Of a stretch of 21,285 nt of DNA, positions 7,611-16,088 are shown in pieces. A program made the translations under genes and the position numbers. The number at the start of each line of letters is the position of its first letter. Position 1 is the stretch's first letter. Source of the stretch: CAJQQY01 sp964352225 (lineage in GTDB: Bacteria; Bacteroidota; Bacteroidia; Chitinophagales; Saprospiraceae); contig CAYGRM010000076.1 of assembly GCA_964352225.1 (NCBI GenBank), forward strand, positions 1 through 21,285, given 5' to 3'. Below the pieces are notes generated by a model, which was not told the DNA's origin, ran no database searches, and saw only the letters and a list, made by a program, of their open reading frames with translations.

Positions 7611-9062
7611 ATGAAATATATAAAATATATACTACTTGTAGGAATAGGAATAATGTTCCATTCCTGTGATGATGAATTTTTAAATCCATTACCAGATTCT
7701 GCTATTGTCGTAGATGGATTCTTTTCAAGTGATGCTGATGTGTTGGCTGGGATTATTGGAATATATGATGCTTTACAAGGGGTTAATGAGAATACAGAAA
7801 CCAATATTAATCGAGCTAACCGAGGGTTACAATTTGAATACATGCTATCTGAAATGCGTAGCGATAATACCAGGACAGCAACATTAGAAGGAACAAAGGC
7901 TGATTTTCACCGCTATAGAGTTGATCCTAATAATATCCAATCAGAGGATATGTATCAGTCTATGTATGAAGTTATTTTTAGAGCAAATAATGTTTTAGAA
8001 TTTATTGATGTAGCTGATGAAGCCAATCGTAGTAGTTATGCAGCTGAAGCTAAATTTTTAAGAGCATTTGCCTATTTCAAATTGGTGAGGTTGTTTGGTG
8101 ATGTGCCTTTGGTAACTACAGTAGTAGGCCCTACAGAAACTGATTTACTTTTTACTAGAGTAACTACAGATAAGGTTTATAGTCAAATTGTTTCCGACTT
8201 GCAAGAAGCGGTTGATAATTTAGATAATACCCATAAATCTAGAGCATCGAAAGCAGCTGCTCAAGGGCTTTTGGCAAAAGTAAATATGACAAAAGGAAGT
8301 CCTGATTATTCAGCAGCTCAACAATTATGCGAGGACATAGTGAATAGCATGGAATTTAGCTTAGAAGATAATTTTAACGATGTATTCTATAATGAGTTGA
8401 ATGACGAGATCATTTTCGCAGTTCAATATGAATTAGGAAATACTCTAGAAAGTCAGAGTTTCTCATCTGAATTTACAGCAACGATACGTCAAGGTAGAGA
8501 AGATGGTCATAACATGGTTAATGATAATCTTGTAACAGTTTTTAATACAATTGGAGGAAATAGAACGGAAACTTCCTATTGGAATACTGGTACTTGGATC
8601 GAGGTGGCAAAGTTTTTACCTGAAGGATCTGATATCACAGTTTCTCCACCTACCTATGGACCAAGTCCTCGTGATGCAGGTAATGATGTGATTGTTTTAC
8701 GGTATGCAGATGTATTGTTAATGCATGCAGAATCTATTTTAGCGGGAGGAACTTCGACGAATGATGGTGCTGCAATAGATTCTTATATGGTAGTAAGAGA
8801 AAGAGCAGGATTTGATCCTTTAGCTGATCGTCCTACCTCACTTACTAGAGATGCATTGTTGGATGAAAGACGAGTAGAATTAGCGTTTGAAAATCAACGA
8901 TTCTATGATTTACTTAGATTCGGTGTTGCTGATCCTATACTAGGAGCACATGCTGCTGAAATGGGATACACTAGTTATAATGCCAGACAATTATTATTAC
9001 CCATCCCAGCCAGAGAAATTAATTTAAGTGGTGGGTTATTAACCCAAAACCCTGGGTATTAA
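7611..9062 (+). CDS. SusD/RagB-family surface glycan-binding lipoprotein
   Basis: A 483-residue lipoprotein that caps the SusC transporter on the cell surface and binds oligosaccharides. The signal peptide ends in a lipobox with Cys19, followed by Asp-Asp-Glu, an acidic stretch of the kind that sends Bacteroidota lipoproteins to the cell surface. The N-terminal SusD-like domain includes helical TPR segments (for example AKFLRAFAYFKLVRLFGDVP, about 148-167). The C-terminal part shows the usual RagB features: a VLRYADVLLMHAE motif and DERRVELAFENQRFYDLLRF. Position directly after susC confirms the assignment. The ligand is taken to be alginate from context. Confidence 0.95.
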   Translation: MKYIKYILLVGIGIMFHSCDDEFLNPLPDSAIVVDGFFSSDADVLAGIIGIYDALQGVNENTETNINRANRGLQFEYMLSEMRSDNTRTATLEGTKADFHRYRVDPNNIQSEDMYQSMYEVIFRANNVLEFIDVADEANRSSYAAEAKFLRAFAYFKLVRLFGDVPLVTTVVGPTETDLLFTRVTTDKVYSQIVSDLQEAVDNLDNTHKSRASKAAAQGLLAKVNMTKGSPDYSAAQQLCEDIVNSMEFSLEDNFNDVFYNELNDEIIFAVQYELGNTLESQSFSSEFTATIRQGREDGHNMVNDNLVTVFNTIGGNRTETSYWNTGTWIEVAKFLPEGSDITVSPPTYGPSPRDAGNDVIVLRYADVLLMHAESILAGGTSTNDGAAIDSYMVVRERAGFDPLADRPTSLTRDALLDERRVELAFENQRFYDLLRFGVADPILGAHAAEMGYTSYNARQLLLPIPAREINLSGGLLTQNPGY

Positions 9063-9083
9063 AAAAAATAAAAATTGAAAAAA

Positions 9084-11036
9084 ATGAAAAATAAATTTAA
9101 TAATATTAAAAAGGCAACTAAACTGCTTTTTTGCCTAACAATACTAACTATAGTTTCTTATAGTTGTAAAGATGCTTTTGAATATGACTTACCAGATTCA
9201 AACTCAAAAGCTGACACCATTTTACCTACTGCTAATTTTTCTTATGCATCGACTTTAGATGATTTCAAAACGATTAAATTCACTAATCTTTCCGTTGAAT
9301 CTACCACTTACGCGTGGGATTTTGGAGGAGGAAATACTTCAAGTGAAGTAGATCCAGAATTTACTTTTGCAGGAGAAGGTGTCTTTTCAGTTACATTAAC
9401 TTCTAGTGATGGGAGGGGAGTTTCTGATGCGATAACGATGGATGTGAACGTAGTGGAAGGACCCTTTCAGCCAATTATTCTGGAGCCAGGTTTTGAAGAT
9501 AACAGCTTACCTGATGGCTCTGGTGATGGACGGGATTCATGGAGAAATAATGATTTAGGCGGAGTTATTCAGATTACAGGAAGTCCAGTAACATTTGGAG
9601 ATCAAGGTGCCAAGTTACCTGATGATCAGACTCGTATTGGTTATCAAGAAATTGCTGTAGAAGCTAATACGGTATATGACTTGAGATTTTGGTACACGAT
9701 GTTAGATAATTCGTCTGACCCTTTTGTAACTGTATCTATGTTAGGTGTAACACAGAATGGAGGAACTATTACGACTACGCAAGAAGCTCTTGCTAACACT
9801 ATCGGTTCAATAACTGTAAACGACACCTCTAATCCTGATGAATATTTAGAACAGAAACTATCTTTTAATTCTGGAGACAATGATGTTGTTGCCATTTATT
9901 TCTTTAATGGACCGGTTGAAGCTAGAGTAGATAATTTCTCAATTGAAGTAGGAACTGCTGGTGCTGTACCTCCTTCTGCAGGATTTGATGTTGTACAGAG
10001 TTCAGTTGATTTTTTGGAATACACATTCAATAATACGTCTACAAATGGTGAAAGTTATTTGTGGGATTTTGGAGATGGAAATAGTTCAACTGACGAATCT
10101 CCGACTCATATTTATGCGACACCTGATATTTATACGGTTAAGCTTGAAGTTACCAATGCTGCTGGCTTGTCAGCTACTTTAGAAAAGCCAATTGACATCC
10201 AAGCACCAGTTACTGCAGACTTTACCTTTCAAGTAGATGCAAATGATTACAAGACAGTTCATTTCATGGATGCTTCTGTAGGTGCAGTAGAATTGTTATG
10301 GGAATTTGGAGATGGTTTTCAATTTACTGGCATGAACCCTTCTCATACTTATGAAGAAGATGGTGTTTACACGGTAACCTTGAATGCCTATAGTTTGACT
10401 GGTAAAATGTCTGAAGCAACTGCACAGGTGGTAATCGCTCAAGGGTTTATTGTACAGGTTCTGAATGGTACTTTTGATGAGTATACGAACAATACAGGTG
10501 ATAATGCGGATGCTTGGGATATGACACCAAGTAGTACGGTTGTAGACAATAATGGGAATACAATTCCTAGTCCATATCAACCGCTTTGGAATAATTCGGA
10601 ATTGAACGATTATATTGATGCTACGTACTGTACCAATGAACAAATTGGATCTACTAGTGATGGAAATAATGGAACAAGAGGAGGAAAAATCAGTAATAAT
10701 TGCCGTCGTTTGTATCAGGTTGTTGCTGTTGAGCAAGGGACTGAATATACTTTTTCAATAGATACACGTTCAGAAGCAATGGGAGTAAATACGGAAGTAT
10801 TTATTTTAAATACGGAAATCACAACAGAAGTGGGTATTGATGCTGATCCTTCTGGTGACGCTGCTGTTGATGCGTATTTTAATATCACCAATGACTTCAA
10901 TACAGATGGTAGTGTATTTGTTACAAGCACTTTTACATTTACACCTACTACATCTAGTATTGTTATTTATGCAAGAGCTTTAAATGCCATAGATGGCAAT
11001 AATGAAGTATTCATTGATAACGTAATAATAGAGTAA
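9084..11036 (+). CDS. PKD-repeat surface lipoprotein, probable glycan-binding protein
   Basis: A 650-residue lipoprotein in the SusE/F position. ATG 9084 is preferred to the upstream TTG 9075 because the short form gives a normal signal peptide, with lipobox Cys28 followed by Lys-Asp. Three PKD domains are visible by their WDFGDG-type cores: about residues 48-123 (WDFGGG), 298-372 (WDFGDG) and 377-452 (WEFGDG). Between the first two, residues 130-288 look like a jelly-roll carbohydrate-binding module (a WRNND...GYQEI...YDLRFWY pattern ending in VDNFSIEV). A second such domain fills the C-terminus (about 458-650) and ends in VFIDNVIIE. No catalytic domain is seen. It probably helps capture alginate for the SusCD complex. 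It starts 21 bases after susD. Confidence 0.85.
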   Translation: MKNKFNNIKKATKLLFCLTILTIVSYSCKDAFEYDLPDSNSKADTILPTANFSYASTLDDFKTIKFTNLSVESTTYAWDFGGGNTSSEVDPEFTFAGEGVFSVTLTSSDGRGVSDAITMDVNVVEGPFQPIILEPGFEDNSLPDGSGDGRDSWRNNDLGGVIQITGSPVTFGDQGAKLPDDQTRIGYQEIAVEANTVYDLRFWYTMLDNSSDPFVTVSMLGVTQNGGTITTTQEALANTIGSITVNDTSNPDEYLEQKLSFNSGDNDVVAIYFFNGPVEARVDNFSIEVGTAGAVPPSAGFDVVQSSVDFLEYTFNNTSTNGESYLWDFGDGNSSTDESPTHIYATPDIYTVKLEVTNAAGLSATLEKPIDIQAPVTADFTFQVDANDYKTVHFMDASVGAVELLWEFGDGFQFTGMNPSHTYEEDGVYTVTLNAYSLTGKMSEATAQVVIAQGFIVQVLNGTFDEYTNNTGDNADAWDMTPSSTVVDNNGNTIPSPYQPLWNNSELNDYIDATYCTNEQIGSTSDGNNGTRGGKISNNCRRLYQVVAVEQGTEYTFSIDTRSEAMGVNTEVFILNTEITTEVGIDADPSGDAAVDAYFNITNDFNTDGSVFVTSTFTFTPTTSSIVIYARALNAIDGNNEVFIDNVIIE

Positions 11037-11063
11037 GCTACTCATATTGAATTAAAGTTATAA

Positions 11064-11132
11064 ACATATAGACACATTAGAACATTTAGAGTTTTTGAGA
11101 AAAAGATCTAGATGTTCAATGTGGCTATATGT
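11064..11132 (+). other. Long intercistronic hairpin with GAGA loop
   Basis: Nearly continuous pairing from 11064 to 11132: ACATATAG with CTATATGT, CACATT with AATGTG, GAACAT with ATGTTC, TTAGA with TCTAG, then TTTTT and AAAAA around the loop GAGA (11097-11100). About 30 base pairs form, with two mismatches, one bulged A (11079) and two G-U pairs. No T-tract follows, so a classical terminator is unlikely. It could set mRNA stability or processing between the SusCD-PKD part and the lyase genes. Confidence 0.7.
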
Positions 11133-11192
11133 ACCTCTATGACACTTATTTTTTAAGGATATTTTTTTGAAAAAGCCTGAGGGTGATTTTTT

Positions 11193-12119
11193 ATGAAAAA
11201 AAATAACATAACATTTACATTTTTGATCTTGTCATTACTTTTTCTTTTTGGAACTAGTTGTGAAAAGACCTATGAAACTCGACCTCATTCTTCAAACCCC
11301 GCTTCTAATTCGAATCCAAATGAGCAGCAAGTTCTAGTAGAAGGGGTAGATTATTTTTTACCACACATTGATTTGAATAACTGGAAAGTAACCTTACCCA
11401 TTGGAGATGGAAGTCCAACTGAGGTGAAGCCACCTGAAATTTTGGACTATGCGACCAATCCAGTATTACAAGATTTCATGTACAATGATTCAACTGATGG
11501 TTCATTAGTTTTTTACACCTACCCAGGCGGAGCAACTACCACAAACTCAACTTACCCACGAACAGAATTAAGAGAGCAGATGATTCCCGGGAGTAATAAT
11601 ACTAATTGGACTTTTGCCGAAGGTGGAAGAATGAAAGGAACGCTTTCTGTTCCCGAAATTTCAAAAGATGCTGGCGGAAATTTCCATCGAGTGATCATTA
11701 TGCAAATTCATGGAAGACTAACAGATGCTCAAAAAAATCAAATAGGAGCTAGTGATAACAATGCTCCTCCAATGTTGAAAATTTATTGGTACAAAGGAAA
11801 AGTCCGAGTAAAAACTAAAGTTCTAAATGATCTAAATGCTTCTGATGCCGAAATCTTAGAGACGAGTGCTTGGGGAGATGATGATGGGTTTAATTTTTCT
11901 GAAGAGGTAGGGCAGGATAAATTTACTTTAGAAATTATTGCTTCGGAAGGACGAATGGAAGTAATATTAAATGACAACGAATCAAAAGTTTACGAAAATA
12001 TTCACATGCAAAAGTGGGGTGTCTTTGAAAATTATTTCAAAGCTGGCAATTACTTGAGTTCTACCGATAACAATGCTTTTGCAAAAGTGAAATATTTTGA
12101 TTTAACGGTTAGTCATTAA
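11193..12119 (+). CDS. PL7 alginate lyase, single-domain lipoprotein
   Basis: A 308-residue alginate lyase that cleaves the polymer by beta-elimination and leaves unsaturated uronates at the non-reducing end. The signal peptide ends at lipobox Cys23, followed by Glu-Lys and a Ser/Asn-rich linker (about 30-50). The catalytic jelly-roll covers residues 58-308. The PL7 signatures are RTELREQ (123-129), QIH (171-173) and YFKAGNY (281-287), giving the expected Arg, Gln, His and Tyr. The last motif departs from the common YFKAGxYNQ form, as in AlyA5-like PL7 enzymes, which can be exolytic. The acidic residue after the cysteine hints at surface display. It is a paralog of the lyase at 20256-21119. 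The gene follows a 156-base gap with a long hairpin. Confidence 0.92.
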   Translation: MKKNNITFTFLILSLLFLFGTSCEKTYETRPHSSNPASNSNPNEQQVLVEGVDYFLPHIDLNNWKVTLPIGDGSPTEVKPPEILDYATNPVLQDFMYNDSTDGSLVFYTYPGGATTTNSTYPRTELREQMIPGSNNTNWTFAEGGRMKGTLSVPEISKDAGGNFHRVIIMQIHGRLTDAQKNQIGASDNNAPPMLKIYWYKGKVRVKTKVLNDLNASDAEILETSAWGDDDGFNFSEEVGQDKFTLEIIASEGRMEVILNDNESKVYENIHMQKWGVFENYFKAGNYLSSTDNNAFAKVKYFDLTVSH

Positions 12120-12172
12120 CCGATTATCGTAAGAAATAGTAGTTTAATTTTCATACAGTTTTATTTTAGATC

Positions 12173-12227
12173 GCAGGGTGCTGTTCTGATTAGAATATTT
12201 TTCCGAACAGGATTCCTGCCATTTTTG
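12173..12227 (+). promoter_or_regulatory. Structured leader before the Nramp-like gene
   Basis: Two nested stems are visible: GCAGG (12173-12177) with CCTGC (12215-12219), and CTGTTC (12181-12186) with GAACAG (12205-12210). A short T-run (12222-12226) follows. This can be read as a weak intrinsic terminator for the PL7 gene, or as an attenuator or RNA switch for the transporter whose ATG lies about 30 bases downstream. I do not recognise a known riboswitch class. Confidence 0.45.
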
Positions 12228-12248
12228 AAACTTGTCAATGAACTCATA

Positions 12249-13520
12249 ATGTCAATGCAAGAACCAACTAACATATTCAAAAAAATCTACTTGTTGATGC
12301 TAGCCATTGGCCCGGGTTTTTTTGCGATCGGTTACACTATCGGGACAGGGAGTGTGACTTCGATGATAGTTGCGGGTAGCCAATTTGGGATGCAATTATT
12401 GTGGGTCTTGTTTTTAAGTTGTTTGTTTTCTTGGGTATTGATGGAGGCATATGGGCGGTATAGTTTAGTAACCGGAGAGACTGCACTTTTTAGTTTTCGA
12501 AAGCATTTAAAATTTGGAAATATCATTGCCATACTCATTATTATCGGAGTAACTTTTGGACAATGGAATTCTTTGATTGGTATTTTAGGAATTTCCGCGA
12601 ATGCGATTTTTGAAATGCTGGCACTTTTTATTCCGAGTATAAAAGGCCATGAATATTGGAGTGTTCTTGCGATTGCTTTAATCATCATTAGTGGAATGTA
12701 TTACCTTCTGTGGCATGGCAGTTATACGATTTTTGAAAAACTGCTAGTGATCTTTGTCTCATTTATGGGACTGTCATTTATCCTTTCGTTGTTCATCATA
12801 TTGCCTGATCCAAGTGAAGTTGTCAAAGGAATGATTCCTTCGATTCCACAAGTCGAAGGTGGAAAAATGTTGGTGGCGGCATTTGTTGGTACCACGATGG
12901 CATCTGCGACTTTTCTTTCCCGACCACTTTTTATTCAAGGAAAAGGTTGGACAAAAGAAAATATGAAAGACCAAAGTAAAGATGCAATGTGGGCTGCTAT
13001 TTTGATTTTTGTAATTAGTGCTTCTGTGATGGCTGTATCTATGGGTGCATTTTATGCGGATGGAAAAGTGGTAACTAAAGTGTTAGATATGGTTTATGCA
13101 TTAGAACCGATTGCTGGAAAATTTGCGATAGCCATTTTTTTTATAGGAACTATGGCGGCAGGATTATCTTCGGTTTTTCCAATATTAATGATTGCTCCTT
13201 TGATGATTGCCGATTATCAGGCAGGAAAATTAGACACAAGTTCCAAACAATTTAAAATCATCGCAGGGATAGCTTGTGCCATCAGTTTAATGGTTCCCAT
13301 CTTCGGAGCGAATCCAATCAAGGCACAAATCATGACACAAGTTTTCAATGTATTTGTATTGCCTCTTGTGATCCTTGGAATCTTAATTTTAATTAATAGA
13401 AAGGACTTGATGGGTAAACAAAAAGCAGGTTGGTTACTCAATACAGGAATAGCCTTGTCATTAATTTTTGCATGCATCATTTCTTACAATGGTATTTTGG
13501 CGATAGGGGAAAAGATATAA
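12249..13520 (+). CDS. Nramp-related membrane transporter lacking the canonical metal motifs
   Basis: A 423-residue inner-membrane protein with about 11 hydrophobic segments and clear Nramp family spacing: GPGFFAIGYTIG (21-32) in TM1, then AGSQFGMQLLWVLFLS and LVTGE. In true Nramp metal carriers TM1 carries DPGN and TM6 carries MPH. Here the aligned residues are GTGS (32-35) and ASA (218-220). The aspartate, asparagine and methionine that bind Mn/Fe are therefore all missing. Such divergent Nramp relatives include Mg transporters (NrmT) and carriers of unknown substrate. Placement between alginate lyase genes suggests transport of a pathway compound or of cations released from alginate; this is inference. 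ATG 12249 is preferred to TTG 12225; ATG 12255 is also possible. Confidence 0.8.
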   Translation: MSMQEPTNIFKKIYLLMLAIGPGFFAIGYTIGTGSVTSMIVAGSQFGMQLLWVLFLSCLFSWVLMEAYGRYSLVTGETALFSFRKHLKFGNIIAILIIIGVTFGQWNSLIGILGISANAIFEMLALFIPSIKGHEYWSVLAIALIIISGMYYLLWHGSYTIFEKLLVIFVSFMGLSFILSLFIILPDPSEVVKGMIPSIPQVEGGKMLVAAFVGTTMASATFLSRPLFIQGKGWTKENMKDQSKDAMWAAILIFVISASVMAVSMGAFYADGKVVTKVLDMVYALEPIAGKFAIAIFFIGTMAAGLSSVFPILMIAPLMIADYQAGKLDTSSKQFKIIAGIACAISLMVPIFGANPIKAQIMTQVFNVFVLPLVILGILILINRKDLMGKQKAGWLLNTGIALSLIFACIISYNGILAIGEKI

Positions 13521-13610
13521 CCCGATTTAGCGATGGCGAATCTTTAAGATAGCAACTAGTTGTGTATTCAATGAAAAAGTACATATATAGAATTTTGAAA
13601 TCAAAAAATC

Positions 13611-15647
13611 ATGAATAAAAAATTTACCACTTTATTAACAGCATTTTTAGCCCTTGGTATTTGCCTAGTGCTAAATAGTTGTTTCGATACTGGCAATGAT
13701 CCTAATAAAAAGGGAGATCAAAAAACCATTTATCCAAGTGAGGTAATTTCATTTTTCGATCATTGGAAGTTAATATTAGGTGATGGTTCAAATGCTGGTC
13801 AAGCAATTAATTTTGAGCAGAAAGATTTCTTCTATTCTACAAATGATGAAAAAGGGGATTGGGTAGTTTTTAAAACACCCAATGCAGGGAATACCCATGG
13901 CACTTCAAATAATACAAGAACTGAATTGGCGCAATCGAAAAAATGGTTTCCTATGACGGAAGCTAAATTAACCGGTACTTGCAAAGTAATGAATGTTTCG
14001 GCTACGGGTGATGCCCGAGTGGCGGCATCGTACTCTGTGGTCATTGGACAGATTCATAGTGCCGATGGACATGAAAACGAACCGTTTAAATTATTTTACA
14101 AAAAATTTCCAGGGCACAAAAAAGGTTCTGTTTTTTGGAATTATGAAATCAATACCGCAGGCGATGACAATTCAAAAAGATGGGATTATTCCTATTCGAT
14201 TTGGGGTTATGATATGTCTGTTGTCGGAACAACTCCAACTGATTTTCCACCAGAACCTAAAGATGGGATTGAACTAGGTGAAGAGTTGACTTATGAAGTA
14301 GTCGTGAAGGATGGCATGATGAGTTTAAAATTTATGAGTGAAGGACATGAAACCAAAACCTTTACAAAAAACTTAATCAAATCAGAATATACCACAAAGG
14401 CTGATATACCGGAGCAAGTTCAAAATTTGTTTGTACCAATTGGTCAGGATGGAGTAGAGCGAGAAAATGCTTACATAGGTGAAGGGCTATTTTTTAAACT
14501 AGGTTGCTACAATCAAACTAACGGAAAAGATCCTAAAGTAAATAAAGTCTGGTGTGCTGGCGCTGAAACACATGGTGGTGATATTCAAAAACAATATGCA
14601 GATGGAAACTACGCTGAAGTTTGGTTTAAATCAGGAAGTATCTATATCCCCGATGATGCTATATCGAATGATGGATATTTCCAGGCTAACGATGGCTTAA
14701 GTACGAAAATAGTTTACCCTAATGAGGTTATTCCTTTTATGGATAAATTTAAAATATTAATGGGGGATGGTACCCATGTTGAAGACCTCGTAGAGTTCGA
14801 GCATAAAGATTTTTTCTATACCGTAATTGATGGTACAAGGCGTTGGGTCGTCTATAAAACACCCAATTCTGGAGTCACTTCAAAAAACTCCAGCAACACA
14901 AGAACAGAGTTGCACGAAAAAAGAGAATGGACACCTGAACAAGGTGGTAAACTAACAGGCACTTGCAAGGTCATGCAAGTTTCTACTTCTGGAGATGCTA
15001 GAGTTGCCGCGTCTTACTCGGTTGTGGTTGGGCAGATTCATAGTGGTGAAGGACATGAAAATGAACCTATAAAAATATTTTATAAAAAATTTCCGGGACA
15101 CAGTAAAGGATCTGTCTTTTGGAATTATGAAATCAATACTGAAGGTAACAATTCAAAAAGGTGGGATTATTCCACCGCTATTTGGGGACATGATATGTCT
15201 GTCATTGGAACCAGCAAAGATGACTATCCTACTGAACCTGCGGATGGGATAGAATTAGGGGAAGAGTTCAGTTATGAAATAAATGTATATAAGGGCATCA
15301 TGTATCTCACCTTCAAAAGTGAGGATCATGAAACGAAAACATTTACTAAAAATCTCATCTCATCTGAATATGTAAAACGATCAGACCTACCCGCACAAGT
15401 CAAGAAATTATTTGTGCCGATAGGACAAGATGGGACAGAACAAGCTACTGCCTATCAAGGAGAGTTGAATTATTTCAAACAAGGCGCTTATAACCAAACC
15501 AATGGAAAAGATCCTGAAACGAATATGGTTTGGTGTGCAGGTGCAGAAACCTATGGTGGTGATATCGCCAAGCAATATGAAAATGGCTGTTACGCGGAAG
15601 TGTGGTTTAGAGAAGCTACTGTTGGTCTAGGTACGCCGCCGAAGTAG
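13611..15647 (+). CDS. Tandem two-domain PL7 alginate lyase lipoprotein
   Basis: A 678-residue lipoprotein (lipobox Cys24) made of two PL7 catalytic domains that share most of their residues. Domain 1 spans about 38-343 and domain 2 about 366-668, joined by a short linker. Both keep the PL7 signatures: NTRTEL (R103 and R431), GQIH (Q147/H149 and Q475/H477), and the tyrosine of YNQ (Y300 and Y627). In domain 1 the first aromatic of YFKxGxYNQ is Phe, in domain 2 it is Tyr (621). Both therefore look active, perhaps with different specificity. These domains belong to a different PL7 branch from the single-domain lyases in this locus: the loop after QIH reads HENEP...FYKKFPGH...GSVFWNYEIN. It probably acts at the surface or in the periplasm as an early depolymerase. 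Confidence 0.9.
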   Translation: MNKKFTTLLTAFLALGICLVLNSCFDTGNDPNKKGDQKTIYPSEVISFFDHWKLILGDGSNAGQAINFEQKDFFYSTNDEKGDWVVFKTPNAGNTHGTSNNTRTELAQSKKWFPMTEAKLTGTCKVMNVSATGDARVAASYSVVIGQIHSADGHENEPFKLFYKKFPGHKKGSVFWNYEINTAGDDNSKRWDYSYSIWGYDMSVVGTTPTDFPPEPKDGIELGEELTYEVVVKDGMMSLKFMSEGHETKTFTKNLIKSEYTTKADIPEQVQNLFVPIGQDGVERENAYIGEGLFFKLGCYNQTNGKDPKVNKVWCAGAETHGGDIQKQYADGNYAEVWFKSGSIYIPDDAISNDGYFQANDGLSTKIVYPNEVIPFMDKFKILMGDGTHVEDLVEFEHKDFFYTVIDGTRRWVVYKTPNSGVTSKNSSNTRTELHEKREWTPEQGGKLTGTCKVMQVSTSGDARVAASYSVVVGQIHSGEGHENEPIKIFYKKFPGHSKGSVFWNYEINTEGNNSKRWDYSTAIWGHDMSVIGTSKDDYPTEPADGIELGEEFSYEINVYKGIMYLTFKSEDHETKTFTKNLISSEYVKRSDLPAQVKKLFVPIGQDGTEQATAYQGELNYFKQGAYNQTNGKDPETNMVWCAGAETYGGDIAKQYENGCYAEVWFREATVGLGTPPK

Positions 15648-15694
15648 AACTAAAAATAGAACCTTTAGATTTATAAAATTCAATAATTAAAAAT

Positions 15695-16042
15695 ATGAGT
15701 ACGGTAAAAAGAAGTAAAGAATTCTTCTTCAAAGAAGAACAGGAATGGGAACAAGTAGACCCATTATTACGCAGACAAATTCATGGGCATGATGATAAAA
15801 TCATGTTAGTCATCGCTGACTTTAAAGATGGAGGTGTTGGCCAATTACATAATCATCATCATTCACAAGTAACTTATGTTGTAAGTGGAGAATTTGAAAT
15901 GACCATTGGAGATCAAGTAAAAACGATCAAAGGGGGAGACTCATATTATATTCCACCGATGGTGATGCATGGCTGTACTTGTACTAAAGCAGGACAGTTG
16001 GTAGATGTTTTCAGTCCGATGAGGGAAGACTTTTTGCAATAA
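15695..16042 (+). CDS. kdgF: KdgF-like cupin, unsaturated uronate ring-opening enzyme
   Basis: A 115-residue single-domain cupin. KdgF converts the 4,5-unsaturated uronate monomers released by pectin or alginate lyases into the linear ketone form (DEH). The metal-binding set is visible as H52, H54 and Q58 in LHNHHHSQ and H92 in MHG. The C-terminal VDVFSPMREDF matches the KdgF family ending. There is no signal peptide, so it is probably cytosolic, although some Bacteroidota versions are proposed to act before import. It starts 47 bases after the tandem PL7 gene and 46 bases before the transporter gene, consistent with one operon. Confidence 0.92.
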   Translation: MSTVKRSKEFFFKEEQEWEQVDPLLRRQIHGHDDKIMLVIADFKDGGVGQLHNHHHSQVTYVVSGEFEMTIGDQVKTIKGGDSYYIPPMVMHGCTCTKAGQLVDVFSPMREDFLQ

Positions 16043-16088
16043 AAACAAAACTAAAATTGAGTAATCAATTCGAAGAAAAAATCAACTT

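Noticed and set aside
10296..10736. Minus-strand open frame opposite the PKD lipoprotein gene
   Set aside because: Its translation is Ile/Ser-rich without any motif and it lies wholly inside a well-supported gene on the other strand.
12225..12248. Upstream TTG start of the Nramp-like protein
   Set aside because: The added eight residues have no family counterpart, and ATG codons at 12249 and 12255 give the usual N-terminus.
12332..12688. Minus-strand open frame opposite the Nramp-like gene
   Set aside because: It is the complement of membrane-segment codons, has no start signal and no recognisable fold.
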